NCBI RefSeq assembly: GCF_009911595.1
Contig: NZ_QWKG01000020.1
Span: 1-64,000 of the forward strand
Direction: 5' to 3'
Length of the DNA stretch: 64,000 nt
DNA from: Colidextribacter sp. OB.20
GTDB taxonomy: Bacteria; Bacillota; Clostridia; Oscillospirales; Oscillospiraceae
This document shows, one piece after another, positions 51,514 through 59,398 of the stretch. Within the stretch, counting starts at the first letter, position 1. The number at the start of each line of letters is the position of its first letter. Under the pieces are notes generated by a model. It was not told where the DNA came from and made no database searches. It saw nothing but the letters and a program-made list of their open reading frames with translations. The position numbers were made by a program, and so were the translations under genes.

Positions 51514-52653
51514 TTACTTCGCGGCCTTGGCAGCCTTGATGGCCTCGATGAGCAACGGGGTGACCTTGAACAGGTCGCCGCAGATGCCGTAGTCGGCGAT
51601 CTCGAAGATGGGGGCGGTGTCGTTCTTGTTGACGGCGATGATGCACTCGGAGTCCTGCATACCGGCCTTGTGCTGGATGGCGCCGGAGATGCCCAGAGCA
51701 ACATAGATCTTGGGGTGGACGGTCTTGCCGGTCTGGCCCACCTGGTGGTCAGCAGACAGCCAGCCGGAGTCGATGGTGGCACGGGAGCCGCCCACGACGC
51801 CGCCGAGTACCTCAGCCAGCTCCTCGGCCAGCTTGATGCCGCCCTCCACGTCCTTGGAGATGCCGCGGCCCACGGAGACGACCACGTCGGCGCCGATCAG
51901 GTCAACCAGCTTCTTGGCGGCCTTGACGACCTCGACCACCTCGGTCTGCATATCGGCCTCGGTGAGGGAGAACTGGGGCTTGATGATCTCGCAGGCGTCG
52001 GCCTTGGCCTGGTCGAAGGCGGCCTTCTTCATCACGCCGGGACGGACGGTGGCCATGGCAGGACGGAACCGGGGGCAGATGATGGAGGCCATCAGGTGGC
52101 CGCCGAAGGCGGGACGGGTCATCTTCAGGTCACGGGACACGTCGTGCTTCTCGCCCAGCACCACGGCGTGGCTGGTGGCGTCGATGCGCTCGGGGGCCAG
52201 CGTGGAGTTCTCCTTCAGGAAGTCCTTGTAGATGCCCATGTCCACGTCCAGGTGGGTGCAGTCGGCGCACAGGCCGGTGTGCAGCCGGGCGGCGCAGCGG
52301 GGGCCCAGGTCGCGGCCGATGTTGGTGGCACCGATGAGCATGATCTCGGGCTTGTACTCCTCGATCACGTCGCAGATGACCTTGGTGTAGCCGTCGGTGG
52401 TGTAGTTCTTCAGCAGGGGGTGGTCGCAGACGTACACGCCGTCGGCACCGTAGCCGCCTAGCTCCTTGGCGATGCCCTCGATGCCCTCGCCCAAGAGGAT
52501 GCCGTACAGCTTGGTGCCCAGCTCGTCGGCCAGCTTGCGGCCCTCGGAGATCAGCTCGAAGGAGGTGGGCATCATGCTGCCCTGGCGCTGCTCACAGAAT
52601 ACCCAGACTCCGCCCTTGAAGGCGGCAACGTCGGAACTATTAAAAGTAGACAT
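51514..52653 (-). CDS. etfA: Electron transfer flavoprotein alpha subunit
   Basis: A 379-residue protein with ETF alpha domains and the FAD-binding C-terminal signature VHPKIYVALGISGAIQHKAG, followed by CIIAVNKNDTAPIFEIADYG. With EtfB and Bcd it probably forms the electron-bifurcating complex that uses NADH to reduce crotonyl-CoA and ferredoxin together. The N-terminus is about 40 residues longer than simple mitochondrial types, as in clostridial EtfA. It is the last gene of the minus-strand bcd-etfB-etfA unit. Confidence 0.95.
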   Translation of the reverse strand: MSTFNSSDVAAFKGGVWVFCEQRQGSMMPTSFELISEGRKLADELGTKLYGILLGEGIEGIAKELGGYGADGVYVCDHPLLKNYTTDGYTKVICDVIEEYKPEIMLIGATNIGRDLGPRCAARLHTGLCADCTHLDVDMGIYKDFLKENSTLAPERIDATSHAVVLGEKHDVSRDLKMTRPAFGGHLMASIICPRFRPAMATVRPGVMKKAAFDQAKADACEIIKPQFSLTEADMQTEVVEVVKAAKKLVDLIGADVVVSVGRGISKDVEGGIKLAEELAEVLGGVVGGSRATIDSGWLSADHQVGQTGKTVHPKIYVALGISGAIQHKAGMQDSECIIAVNKNDTAPIFEIADYGICGDLFKVTPLLIEAIKAAKAAK

Positions 52654-52671
52654 ATTCGTTTATCTCCCTTC

Positions 52672-53472
52672 TCAGATCATGTGCTTCTTGGCCAGGATGC
52701 CGGCCAAGGTATCGCAGGTGGCCTTGTCAGCGCCCTCCAGCATCATGCCGGCGCCCTTCTGGGGAGGCGTAAAGGAGGTCAGGATGTTGGTGGGGGAGCC
52801 GCTCAGGCCGATGGTGTCCTTGTCGATGAAGGGATGATCCTTCAGGGTGTTGTAGTCGAAGATCTCATAGGGCTTGGAGTAGCACTCGAACACGCCGCCT
52901 ACGCTCATGTAGCGGGGGGTGTTCAGCTCCTTGATGCAGGTGATGAGGCAGGGAGTCTTGACCTTGATGGTCATGTAGCCGTCCTCCAGCATCCGCTTGA
53001 CGGTGATGGTGTCGCCCTCTTTGGTGATCTCGGCGGCATAGGAGACCTGGGGCAGGCCCAGCTTCTCGGCGATCTGGGGGCCTACCTGGGCGGTGTCGCC
53101 GTCGATGGCCTGACGGCCGCACATGACGATGTCGTCCTTGTCGATGCCGATCTTGTCGATGGCGGCGGCCAGGATCTGAGAGGTGGCGTAAGTATCAGAG
53201 CCGCCGAACTCACGGGCGGATACCAGGATGGCGCGGTCCACGCCCCGGGCCATGACCTCGCGGAGCATACCCTCGGCGGGCGGGGGGCCCATAGAGACGA
53301 CGATGACTTCAGCGCCGGTCTGCTCCTTCAGCACCAGAGCGGCCTCAACGGCGTTCAGGTCGTCGGGGTTGGTGATGGCGGCCATGGAGGCGCGGTTCAG
53401 GGTGCCGTCGGGGTTGACGGCCACCTTACCGGAGGTATCGGGGACCTGCTTGACACAAACAATAATTTTCAT
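52672..53472 (-). CDS. etfB: Electron transfer flavoprotein beta subunit
   Basis: A 266-residue protein beginning MKIIVCVKQVPDTSGKVAVN, with the family ADP/FAD-binding segments VSMGPPPAEGMLREVMARGV and CGRQAIDGDTAQVGPQIAEK. In bifurcating ETFs the beta subunit carries the bifurcating FAD that meets NADH. AGGAGGCAGATTGAA lies before the ATG. The gene is 18 bases from both neighbours. Confidence 0.96.
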   Translation of the reverse strand: MKIIVCVKQVPDTSGKVAVNPDGTLNRASMAAITNPDDLNAVEAALVLKEQTGAEVIVVSMGPPPAEGMLREVMARGVDRAILVSAREFGGSDTYATSQILAAAIDKIGIDKDDIVMCGRQAIDGDTAQVGPQIAEKLGLPQVSYAAEITKEGDTITVKRMLEDGYMTIKVKTPCLITCIKELNTPRYMSVGGVFECYSKPYEIFDYNTLKDHPFIDKDTIGLSGSPTNILTSFTPPQKGAGMMLEGADKATCDTLAGILAKKHMI

Positions 53473-53490
53473 TTCAATCTGCCTCCTATC

Positions 53491-54636
53491 TTATTTCACG
53501 CCCAGGTGGCTGGAGATGACCATCCGCTGGACCTCGGAAGTGCCCTCGTAGATCTCGGTAATCTTGGCGTCACGCATCATGCGCTCCACGGGGTACTCAC
53601 GGGTGTAGCCATAGCCGCCGAACAGCTGAACGGCGCGGCGGGTCACATCGGAGGCGGCCTCGGCGGCGAAGAGCTTAGCCATGGCGGCATCCATGGAGTA
53701 GGACTCGTGGTTCTGCTTCTTCATGGCGGCGGAGTAGACCAGGAACTGAGCGGCCTGCATCCGGGTGTGCATGTCGGCCAGCTGGAACTGGGTGTTCTGG
53801 AACTGGCTCAGGCGCTTCTTGAACTGGACGCGCTCCTGAGTGTACTTGATGGCCTCATTGATGGCGCCCTCGCCCAGGCCCAGGGCCTGCGCGGCGATGC
53901 CGATCCGGCCGCCGTCCAGGGTCATCATGGCGATCTTAAAGCCCTTGCCCTCCTGGCCCAGCAGGTTCTCCTTGGGAACCACACAGTCCTCAAAGATCAG
54001 GTCGCAGGTGGAGGAGCCGCGGATACCCATTTTCTTCTCGTGCTTGCCGGTGGAGAAGCCGGGGAAGTCCTTCTCCACGATGAAGGCGGAGATGCCGTGG
54101 TTGCCCAGCTTCTTGTCGGTCATAGCAAAGACCACGAAGGTGTCGGCCACGTTGCCGTTGGTGATGAAGCACTTGGAGCCGTTGAGGACGTAGTCGCCGT
54201 TCTCGTTCTTGACGGCCAGAGTCTGCTGGCCGGAGGCGTCGGTGCCGGCGTTGGGCTCGGTGAGGCCGAAGGCGCCGATCTTTCTGCCGGAGAGCAGGTC
54301 GGGCAGGTACTTCTTCTTCTGCTCCTCGGTGCCGTGCTCAAAAATGGGGGCGCAGCACAGGGAGGTGTGAGCGGACACGATGACGGCGGTGGTGCCGCAG
54401 ACCTTGGCCAGCTCCTCCACGCACATGGCGTAGGACAGCACGTCGCCGCCGGCGCCGCCGTACTCCTTGGGGAAGTAGATGCCCATCATCCCCAGCTTGG
54501 CCATCTTTTTGACGGTCTCCATGGGGAACTCCTCGGTCTCGTCGACCTCTTCGGCCAAAGGCTTGACCTCAGTCTCGGCGAAGTCGCGGTACATCTTGCG
54601 GACCATCTCTTGCTCTTTCGTCAGATGAAAATCCAT
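53491..54636 (-). CDS. bcd: Butyryl-CoA dehydrogenase (acyl-CoA dehydrogenase)
   Basis: A 381-residue enzyme of standard length: N-terminal helical domain, middle beta domain (FGLTEPNAGTDASG), and C-terminal domain with ERVQFKKRLSQFQNTQFQLA and catalytic Glu in TEIYEGTSEVQRM. Reduces crotonyl-CoA to butyryl-CoA in butyrate formation. Being directly followed by etfB and etfA supports this specificity. AGGAGGACTGC precedes the ATG. Confidence 0.95.
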   Translation of the reverse strand: MDFHLTKEQEMVRKMYRDFAETEVKPLAEEVDETEEFPMETVKKMAKLGMMGIYFPKEYGGAGGDVLSYAMCVEELAKVCGTTAVIVSAHTSLCCAPIFEHGTEEQKKKYLPDLLSGRKIGAFGLTEPNAGTDASGQQTLAVKNENGDYVLNGSKCFITNGNVADTFVVFAMTDKKLGNHGISAFIVEKDFPGFSTGKHEKKMGIRGSSTCDLIFEDCVVPKENLLGQEGKGFKIAMMTLDGGRIGIAAQALGLGEGAINEAIKYTQERVQFKKRLSQFQNTQFQLADMHTRMQAAQFLVYSAAMKKQNHESYSMDAAMAKLFAAEAASDVTRRAVQLFGGYGYTREYPVERMMRDAKITEIYEGTSEVQRMVISSHLGVK

Positions 54637-55021
54637 TTTGCAGTCCTCCTACTTTTAATTCCCGGCCTTGACCAATTTTTTTGACCGCTTGCCGATCAAA
54701 AAAGGGCAGCACGGGCCTGCCCCGGCTCCGCGCAACGGTCACGGCCGGCATTGGGATGCCTTAACCATAAAAATTATAGCGGTTTTTTTGGACTAAAGCA
54801 AGTGAGATAAGCTCAGTAAAATATACAGTTTTTGTTCCTGTAATTTAGCTAAAAAGACGAAATAAAAATTGGACTCCTCTATAAAAATAGAATATGCCCG
54901 CCTCGGCAGGGAGCGAGAGAAAAAAATGCCTGCGCAGCAAAAATTTTTTAAAAAAAGACTTGCATTTTTATGGAGGACGTGGTATCATACATAAGCTGTC
55001 CGGCGCAAGAGCCGGAGCGAT
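54637..55021 (-). other. Leader and promoter region of the bcd operon, then AT-rich spacer to the tRNA
   Basis: This stretch has no gene. It holds the bcd ribosome-binding site, a leader of about 110 bases with a strong hairpin (TTTTTTGACCG...CGATCAAAAAA near 54676-54702) that could attenuate transcription, the bcd promoter (separate entry), and an AT-rich spacer with A and T runs up to the tRNA gene. Confidence 0.5.
54773..54801 (-). promoter_or_regulatory. Promoter of bcd-etfB-etfA
   Basis: On the minus strand TTGCTT (complement of 54796-54801), 17-bp spacer, TATAAT (complement of 54773-54778). Confidence 0.75.
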
Positions 55022-55098
55022 CCGGGTGTGGCGAAGTTTGGTATCGCGCTTGAATGGGGTTCAAGAGGCCGCTGGTTCGAATCCAGTCACTCGGACCA
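55022..55098 (+). tRNA. tRNA-Pro (anticodon GGG)
   Basis: A 77-nt cloverleaf: acceptor CCGGGTG / CACTCGG with discriminator A and encoded CCA, D arm GCG...CGC, anticodon stem CTTGA / TCAAG with loop ATGGGGT (anticodon GGG), T arm GCTGG-TTCGAAT-CCAGT. It is followed by a terminator and then by an integrase gene, so it is the likely attachment site of the element to the right. Confidence 0.95.
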
Positions 55099-55100
55099 CG

Positions 55101-55143
55101 AAACCCGCAAACCGTTGCAAGACAATGGTTTGCGGGTTTTCTG
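55101..55143 (+). terminator. Terminator of tRNA-Pro
   Basis: Arms AAACCCGCAAACC (55101-55113) and GGTTTGCGGGTTT (55127-55139), then TTCTG. The hairpin lies between the tRNA 3' end and the integrase and may be on the host or element side of the attachment core. Confidence 0.8.
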
Positions 55144-55224
55144 TTTGCTTTTTCCACACTCTTGATTAGCCGCACAGCACGCTTGATTTTTCAGAAAAAT
55201 TTGACAAATCAGGAGTGTTGAAAA

Positions 55225-56160
55225 ATGGCTAAAATCAAGATGAAACACAGCGTCACGGTTGCGGACACATTCGCTGACTTCCTCGCTGGAAAGAAAGCGG
55301 CGGTGGTCAGTGAAAAGACCCTTGCCACCTACGGACAGCACTTTTCCGCTATCAGCAAGCACCTGTCCCCCGCTATCCCCATGGACAGGCTGAACAAGGT
55401 AGATTTGGAGGCCATGATTGCCAGCATGAGGGACGTGGGCCTCGCGGCTAACTCCATCAAAAGCTATACGCGGACGTTGAAATCTTTCCTTTCGTGGTGC
55501 AATGAGGCCGGGATAACGCGGCTCAATATCCAGCTTTACAAGGCCGAAGAAACCATTAAGGAAACTTATTCAGACGAAGAATTGAAAAAGCTGCTCAAAA
55601 AGCCCAATATGAAGAAATGCACCTTTGCTGAATATCGAAACTGGGTGATAATCAATCTCCTGCTCAATAATGGTTGCCGCGCCGCTACCATCCGCAATAT
55701 TCAAATCAAAGACGTAGACATTGAAAACAAGGTGATTTATCTGCGGCATACCAAAAACAAGCGGGCACAGGTCATTCCCCTCTGTGAAGCCCTCTGCGGC
55801 GTTCTGCGGGAGTATATGCGGGTACGCGGCGGCGGTGGAGATGATTACCTGTTTCCCAATGAAAACGGCTCACAGTTGACGGAGAACGGCCTGCGGTGCA
55901 GTATTGCCAGCTATAACAGGCGGCGGGGCGTGGAAAAGACAAGTATTCACCTGTTTCGTCACACATTCGCAAAAAAGTATCTGGTGGACTGCGGCGGGAA
56001 TGCGTTTACCCTCCAACGGCTTTTAGGCCACTCCACCCTTGACATGACAAAACACTACTGCGCGATATTTGACGCGGACATTTCCAAAAACTATGACAGC
56101 TTTTCCCCACTGACACAGATAAAAGGTACGGAGGGCAGTAAAATCAAAATGGGGCGGTAA
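55225..56160 (+). CDS. Tyrosine-type site-specific integrase
   Basis: A 311-residue recombinase with an N-terminal SAM-like core-binding domain (residues about 10-100) and a catalytic domain. The active residues are Arg in NNGCRAATIRN near 160, Lys in HTKNKRAQ near 185, His-X-X-Arg in HLFRHTFAK near 245, His in LLGHSTLD near 270 and Tyr in MTKHYCAIF near 279. It catalyses integration and excision of the element, probably at the tRNA-Pro 3' end 127 bases upstream. AGGAGTGTTGAAAA precedes the ATG. It resembles integrases of phage or plasmid-like elements rather than XerC/D. Confidence 0.93.
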   Translation: MAKIKMKHSVTVADTFADFLAGKKAAVVSEKTLATYGQHFSAISKHLSPAIPMDRLNKVDLEAMIASMRDVGLAANSIKSYTRTLKSFLSWCNEAGITRLNIQLYKAEETIKETYSDEELKKLLKKPNMKKCTFAEYRNWVIINLLLNNGCRAATIRNIQIKDVDIENKVIYLRHTKNKRAQVIPLCEALCGVLREYMRVRGGGGDDYLFPNENGSQLTENGLRCSIASYNRRRGVEKTSIHLFRHTFAKKYLVDCGGNAFTLQRLLGHSTLDMTKHYCAIFDADISKNYDSFSPLTQIKGTEGSKIKMGR

Positions 56161-56203
56161 TATATACAAATGGGCGGGGATTGTTCCCGCCCATTTTTGA
56201 AGT

Positions 56204-56851
56204 TCACTTTACAACAACCATCTGCGTGTCACAGTCCAGACAGGCGATATTGACCGTTTTCGTTGCCCGGACGGAATTTCCACAGCAGGGGCAAATATAC
56301 TTTCGCGTGCTGGACGGGCGCGGCGGCGGGGTGGTATTCGCTCCGCTGTGTCGGCCCGTTCCCGTGATCTGAAACCCGCTGTATTCGTTCCTGTTAATCA
56401 GAATGTCGGTCAAGCCGTTTTCAAGGATGAAATCGAGGAGCGCGTCACTGGGGGAAGTATGCGACCACCCGTATTTTTTGCTGTGCTCCACGTTCAGCCC
56501 ATGGGCCTCTGCCGCCGCTTTGAATTTCTTATTGTGGTAGGTATTCCCCCGGCTACAATCCTGTATGCCGTTTTCATAGTTGAAATAGTGTACCATCTCA
56601 TGGAGCAAGGTTGCCGCTACTTCCTCGATGGGCCGCGCCAGCGTTCCCGCGCCGATGTTGATTTCATGCGTCCCGCCCAGCTTGGAAACCCAGGTATCAT
56701 CCCGCAAGGAAAAGTGACCGTATGCGCGGGGCGTGGACTGGATGGTAATGGTGGGCCTTGAAAGTGTGCTTTCAAAAAATTCAGCGTTCAGCAGGTCAAA
56801 AATTTTGTTCAGATACCCGGCTACCCGGTTGTAGCTTGTCAATTCTTTCAT
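56204..56851 (-). CDS. SprT-like zinc metallopeptidase-domain protein
   Basis: A 215-residue protein with the SprT pattern: LNKIFDLLNAEFFESTLSRP, the zinc/active site LLHEMVHYFN (HEXXH) near residue 82, and a C-terminal zinc ribbon CPCCGNSVRATK...CLDCDTQ. SprT/Spartan proteins cut proteins crosslinked to DNA; versions on mobile elements may help replication or transfer. The ATG at 56849-56851 follows AGGAGAG. It probably belongs to the leftward operon controlled by the operator array at 57.3 kb. Confidence 0.88.
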   Translation of the reverse strand: MKELTSYNRVAGYLNKIFDLLNAEFFESTLSRPTITIQSTPRAYGHFSLRDDTWVSKLGGTHEINIGAGTLARPIEEVAATLLHEMVHYFNYENGIQDCSRGNTYHNKKFKAAAEAHGLNVEHSKKYGWSHTSPSDALLDFILENGLTDILINRNEYSGFQITGTGRHSGANTTPPPRPSSTRKYICPCCGNSVRATKTVNIACLDCDTQMVVVK

Positions 56852-56978
56852 GTTTCTTTCTCTCCTGTTCTTGATTTTTGGGAGAGGGCAAGCTATAATG
56901 TTCTTGCCCTCTCCGTGATTGGTGGGGGTGGGGCCTCTTGCGTGGTGCTTTGGTCGGCTGTCACGCAAGGGCCTTTTC

Positions 56979-57257
56979 TCATGCGCTGATGGAGAAGCGG
57001 CGGCTGGAAACGGCTTTCGTGTAAGCCTTGTAAACGTCGGGCATGACCTTTTTGAAAGCGGTGGTATCGAACCGATTAGAGATTACAGAAGTCCAGCGCA
57101 CGATGTACTGTCCAGCGGTCAATTCCTCTGTTTCCCGCTCCAGCATTTCCGCCTTGATAGCGTCCCGGAGCGCGTCGGCCTCTGCCTTGGCTTCTTCAAT
57201 AACAGATTCCCATTCGTTCAGTGCCTCGATTTTGGCTACCAGTTCGTTTCTGCTCAT
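56979..57257 (-). CDS. Small helical phage/element protein, 92 aa
   Basis: Starts MSRNELVAKIEALNEWESVI, acidic coiled-coil-like N-terminus (EEAKAEADALRDAIKAEMLE), then GQYIVRWTSVISNRFDTTAF and the end VSSRRFSIS. Proteins with this ending (RFDTTAFK...RRFSI) are common near recombination genes (YqaJ/RecT type) on clostridial phages and elements, function unknown. AGGAG lies 8 bases before the ATG at 57255-57257. It is the first gene of the leftward unit. Confidence 0.75.
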   Translation of the reverse strand: MSRNELVAKIEALNEWESVIEEAKAEADALRDAIKAEMLERETEELTAGQYIVRWTSVISNRFDTTAFKKVMPDVYKAYTKAVSSRRFSISA

Positions 57258-57305
57258 GTTCAAATCTCCTTTTGTTTTATTGGGGTGTTCCCCTTAACTG
57301 TCTAT

Positions 57306-57411
57306 ATTATAGCACGATTTATCGTGCAAGTCCACTGGCGCTTTGCACGAAAAAACGTGCCAAACTTTGTTTAATTTTGCACTTGAAATCGTGCAAAAAG
57401 TAAGTTATAAT
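57306..57411. promoter_or_regulatory. Divergent promoters with three XRE operators
   Basis: Three 16-bp near-palindromes: O1 GCACGATTTATCGTGC (57312-57327), O2 GCACGAAAAAACGTGC (57345-57360), O3 GCACTTGAAATCGTGC (57379-57394), centres 33 and 34 bp apart. The leftward promoter is TGGACT / TATAAT (complement of 57329-57334 and 57306-57311), and O1 fills its 17-bp spacer. The rightward promoter is TTGAAA (57383-57388), 17 bp, TATAAT (57406-57411), and O3 covers its -35. This is a repressor-controlled switch, presumably bound by the XRE protein encoded right after it. Confidence 0.85.
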
Positions 57412-57440
57412 AAGGACAATGGAAAAGGAGGCTCTTTATT

Positions 57441-57647
57441 ATGGGGTTGCAATACAAGATAGATGTCCTCAGTGCGCTTAAAGAGAAAGGATTTAATACG
57501 AATAAAATTCGCACAGAAGGGCTTTTAAGTCAGTCTACATTACAGAAGTTCAGAGAAAAAAAGGGAGTTTCGTGGGAAAACCTTGAAACACTTTGCGCCC
57601 TTTTGGATTGTCAACCTGGGGATTTAATAGAATACATCAAAGAATAG
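57441..57647 (+). CDS. Small XRE-family HTH repressor
   Basis: A 68-residue protein that is almost only a Cro/C1-type helix-turn-helix: KIDVLSALKEKGFNTNKIRT, LLSQSTLQKFREKKGVSW, ENLETLCALLDCQPGDLIEY. It most resembles the YozG-type group. AAAGGAGGCTC precedes the ATG. It is the obvious candidate to bind the three GCACG operators just upstream, repressing itself and the leftward genes. Confidence 0.92.
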   Translation: MGLQYKIDVLSALKEKGFNTNKIRTEGLLSQSTLQKFREKKGVSWENLETLCALLDCQPGDLIEYIKE

Positions 57648-57657
57648 GAGTATTGCC

Positions 57658-57756
57658 ATGTTCCCAGATACAGACTTGCCCCTCGCCCTCATCATGGAGG
57701 AAATTTTAGGATGGGAGAAAAAGCCCGACACCGAAACAGACGATGAAGAAGAATAG
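57658..57756 (+). CDS. Small acidic protein, 32 aa
   Basis: An ATG at 57658 with TAGGAG 7 bases before it opens a 32-codon frame starting MFPDTDLPLALIMEEILGWE, with the acidic tail KKPDTETDDEEE. It begins 11 bases after the XRE gene and ends in a terminator, so it is the second gene of that unit. Very small acidic partners of HTH repressors can be anti-repressors or excision factors; here the role is unknown. Confidence 0.65.
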   Translation: MFPDTDLPLALIMEEILGWEKKPDTETDDEEE

Positions 57757-57795
57757 AGGCGGGAGAGGTTGCAAACCTCTCCCGCCTCGGCGGTT
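57756..57795. terminator. Bidirectional terminator between the XRE unit and the leftward genes
   Basis: A perfect 15-bp stem GAGGCGGGAGAGGTT / AACCTCTCCCGCCTC (57756-57770 and 57774-57788), loop GCA, then GGCGGTTTTT. Confidence 0.8.
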
Positions 57796-57796
57796 T

Positions 57797-58120
57797 TTAA
57801 CGAAAGTGATACCCGTCAAGCCAGTCTTTCAGCCTTGCTATGGCGATTTGTATTGCTTCCTCGGCGGCGGGCAACATCATTTCTGCTTGCTGTTCCTCTG
57901 TCCCCAGCACACGCCGCAAAGCAGAGCGCAGAGCACTTCGCTGTTGCTCATGCTCTGGGCCTGACCGTCTGCTACGAATATAAGCCTCATGCGCCGGGTA
58001 GGGGTTCCCGTTGGCGATTGCGTCCCAAATATTATTGCGCTCTACGTTGTGCATTTCCGCCTCGAAAGCGGAAACGATGTATTCAATGAAATTATCAAAG
58101 TTGTTTACTACGGTAGCCAT
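57797..58120 (-). CDS. Element protein of unknown function, 107 aa
   Basis: Starts MATVVNNFDNFIEYIVSAFE and has a basic central region (YIRSRRSGPEHEQQRSALRS) and an amphipathic C-terminal half (MMLPAAEEAIQIAIARLKDW). No known motif. AAGGAGCAAAAAA precedes the ATG at 58118-58120. It is preceded by a large inverted repeat region (58167-58252). Confidence 0.7.
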   Translation of the reverse strand: MATVVNNFDNFIEYIVSAFEAEMHNVERNNIWDAIANGNPYPAHEAYIRSRRSGPEHEQQRSALRSALRRVLGTEEQQAEMMLPAAEEAIQIAIARLKDWLDGYHFR

Positions 58121-58166
58121 TTTTTTGCTCCTTTCTATTTTTGAATATGTATTTTCAAGTTCTGCC

Positions 58167-58252
58167 TGTGACTTTCATCACGCTCCCGAATGTTGGATTT
58201 ATTCTCTTTATTACCAACATCCGGGAGCGTTTGCAAAGTCCCAGAAGTCACA
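58167..58252. repeat. Nested inverted repeat in an intergenic region of the element
   Basis: Inner arms ACGCTCCCGAATGTTGG (58180-58196) and CCAACATCCGGGAGCGT (58214-58230), one mismatch, 17-nt AT-rich loop. Outer arms TGTGACT (58167-58173) and AGTCACA (58246-58252) have unpaired bases between. There is no T tract, so it is not a simple terminator. It could be a protein-binding cruciform (replication or transfer site) or the leader structure of the 107-residue gene. Confidence 0.7.
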
Positions 58253-59360
58253 CGAAAATTCTCTGATAGTGGCCCTGATATAGCTTTTTTATCAGGCCGT
58301 CTTTACAGAATGTCTTGATATTCCTATCAGTGAAACCTTGTGCGCGGAGTTCGGCAGTTGTCCACCTGTCCCCGGTCAAATCGACAAACCGTTTCGCGGT
58401 TCGGCGGGCGGCTTTTTCTGCGTTGTGGGCGGCGTTGTACGCGCCCATATCAGCGTGAATATTGACGTTCTCCTTTAGGGACGTGTCGCGCTCAAAATTA
58501 ACCGTGAATTGATAGCTGTCGCTCCCCATGTCCCCGGCAAAGGGAAAAGGCGCGGCTCCGTCTTTCAGATATTGATAGGCCCATTTGACGATTGCCCGCC
58601 GCACATCGCCGGGGACGGTCAGATAAAGGCCGTTCTGATAGTAGAGCAGGCGCATAACCGTTTGAATGACTTCCAGTGTGGCGGCGGCTCTGGCCTCTCT
58701 CTGCTCTGTCAGATATTGCAGGAGCGGGACGGCCCACCACTCCCACATCATGGTGTACCCCGTGTAAACGGCCCTTGTAGCGTCGAGTTCGGCCTTGTAG
58801 CACCAAAGGCCCTTGACCCGGCCCCCGCTGGCTTTGCCCTCCACGCTCAGGGCTTGCCCGAATGACACCATTTTTTCGTGGCCTTGGGGCCAGCGCATAC
58901 GGGCAAGCCACAGCTGCGCGGACTCGGTTTCAGACTACGCGGCAAACCGCTCTAAATCTTCCTTGTCCTCGGCGGCTACATGAACGAGCGGGAATTGTTG
59001 GGCGAGAATGTGATATTGCAGTTTGGCCCGCTGGCTCCCGCCCAGCCTGTAAATATCGTCTGTGGCAAAGGCCACCTTGTACGGATATTTGCGGTAGTCC
59101 TACGGGAAAGCCATTTGATAAAAGTCCTCCCGTTTGTATTGATTGCCGCAGTACAGAATGAAGTGATTTTTCCGCCCCGGCCTCTCGCTGGCCTCGCTGT
59201 CACCAAAGGCGTTTGCCGTGACAACGGTTTTCGTTGTTGGGACGGTCAGCCATGCAATCGGCTCCCCGCGAAAGGTCGGCGGTTCGGCGGCTCCCCGCCC
59301 CGCTCTTTCGAGCGGGAGCGGGACACCAACCGCAAAATCCTTTTGCCCGTTTGTACTCAC
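58248..59360 (-). pseudogene. Long element gene split by two in-frame amber codons
   Basis: One minus-strand frame of 371 codons runs from GTG at 59358-59360 to TGA at 58248-58250, broken only by TAG at 59100-59102 and TAG at 58935-58937. The pieces (86, 54 and 228 codons) read as normal protein: NHFILYCGNQYKREDFYQMA, then DYRKYPYKVAFATDDIYRLG, then SETESAQLWLARMRWPQGHE and onward to YQGHYQRIFV. The largest piece could start at ATG 58896-58898 alone. I do not recognise a family. It lies just downstream of the primase gene. It is either a decaying gene with two nonsense changes or one that depends on amber suppression. Confidence 0.6.
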
Positions 59361-59398
59361 ATTGCCACCATCTCCTTTTTTGAAGTGCAGGTTTCAGC

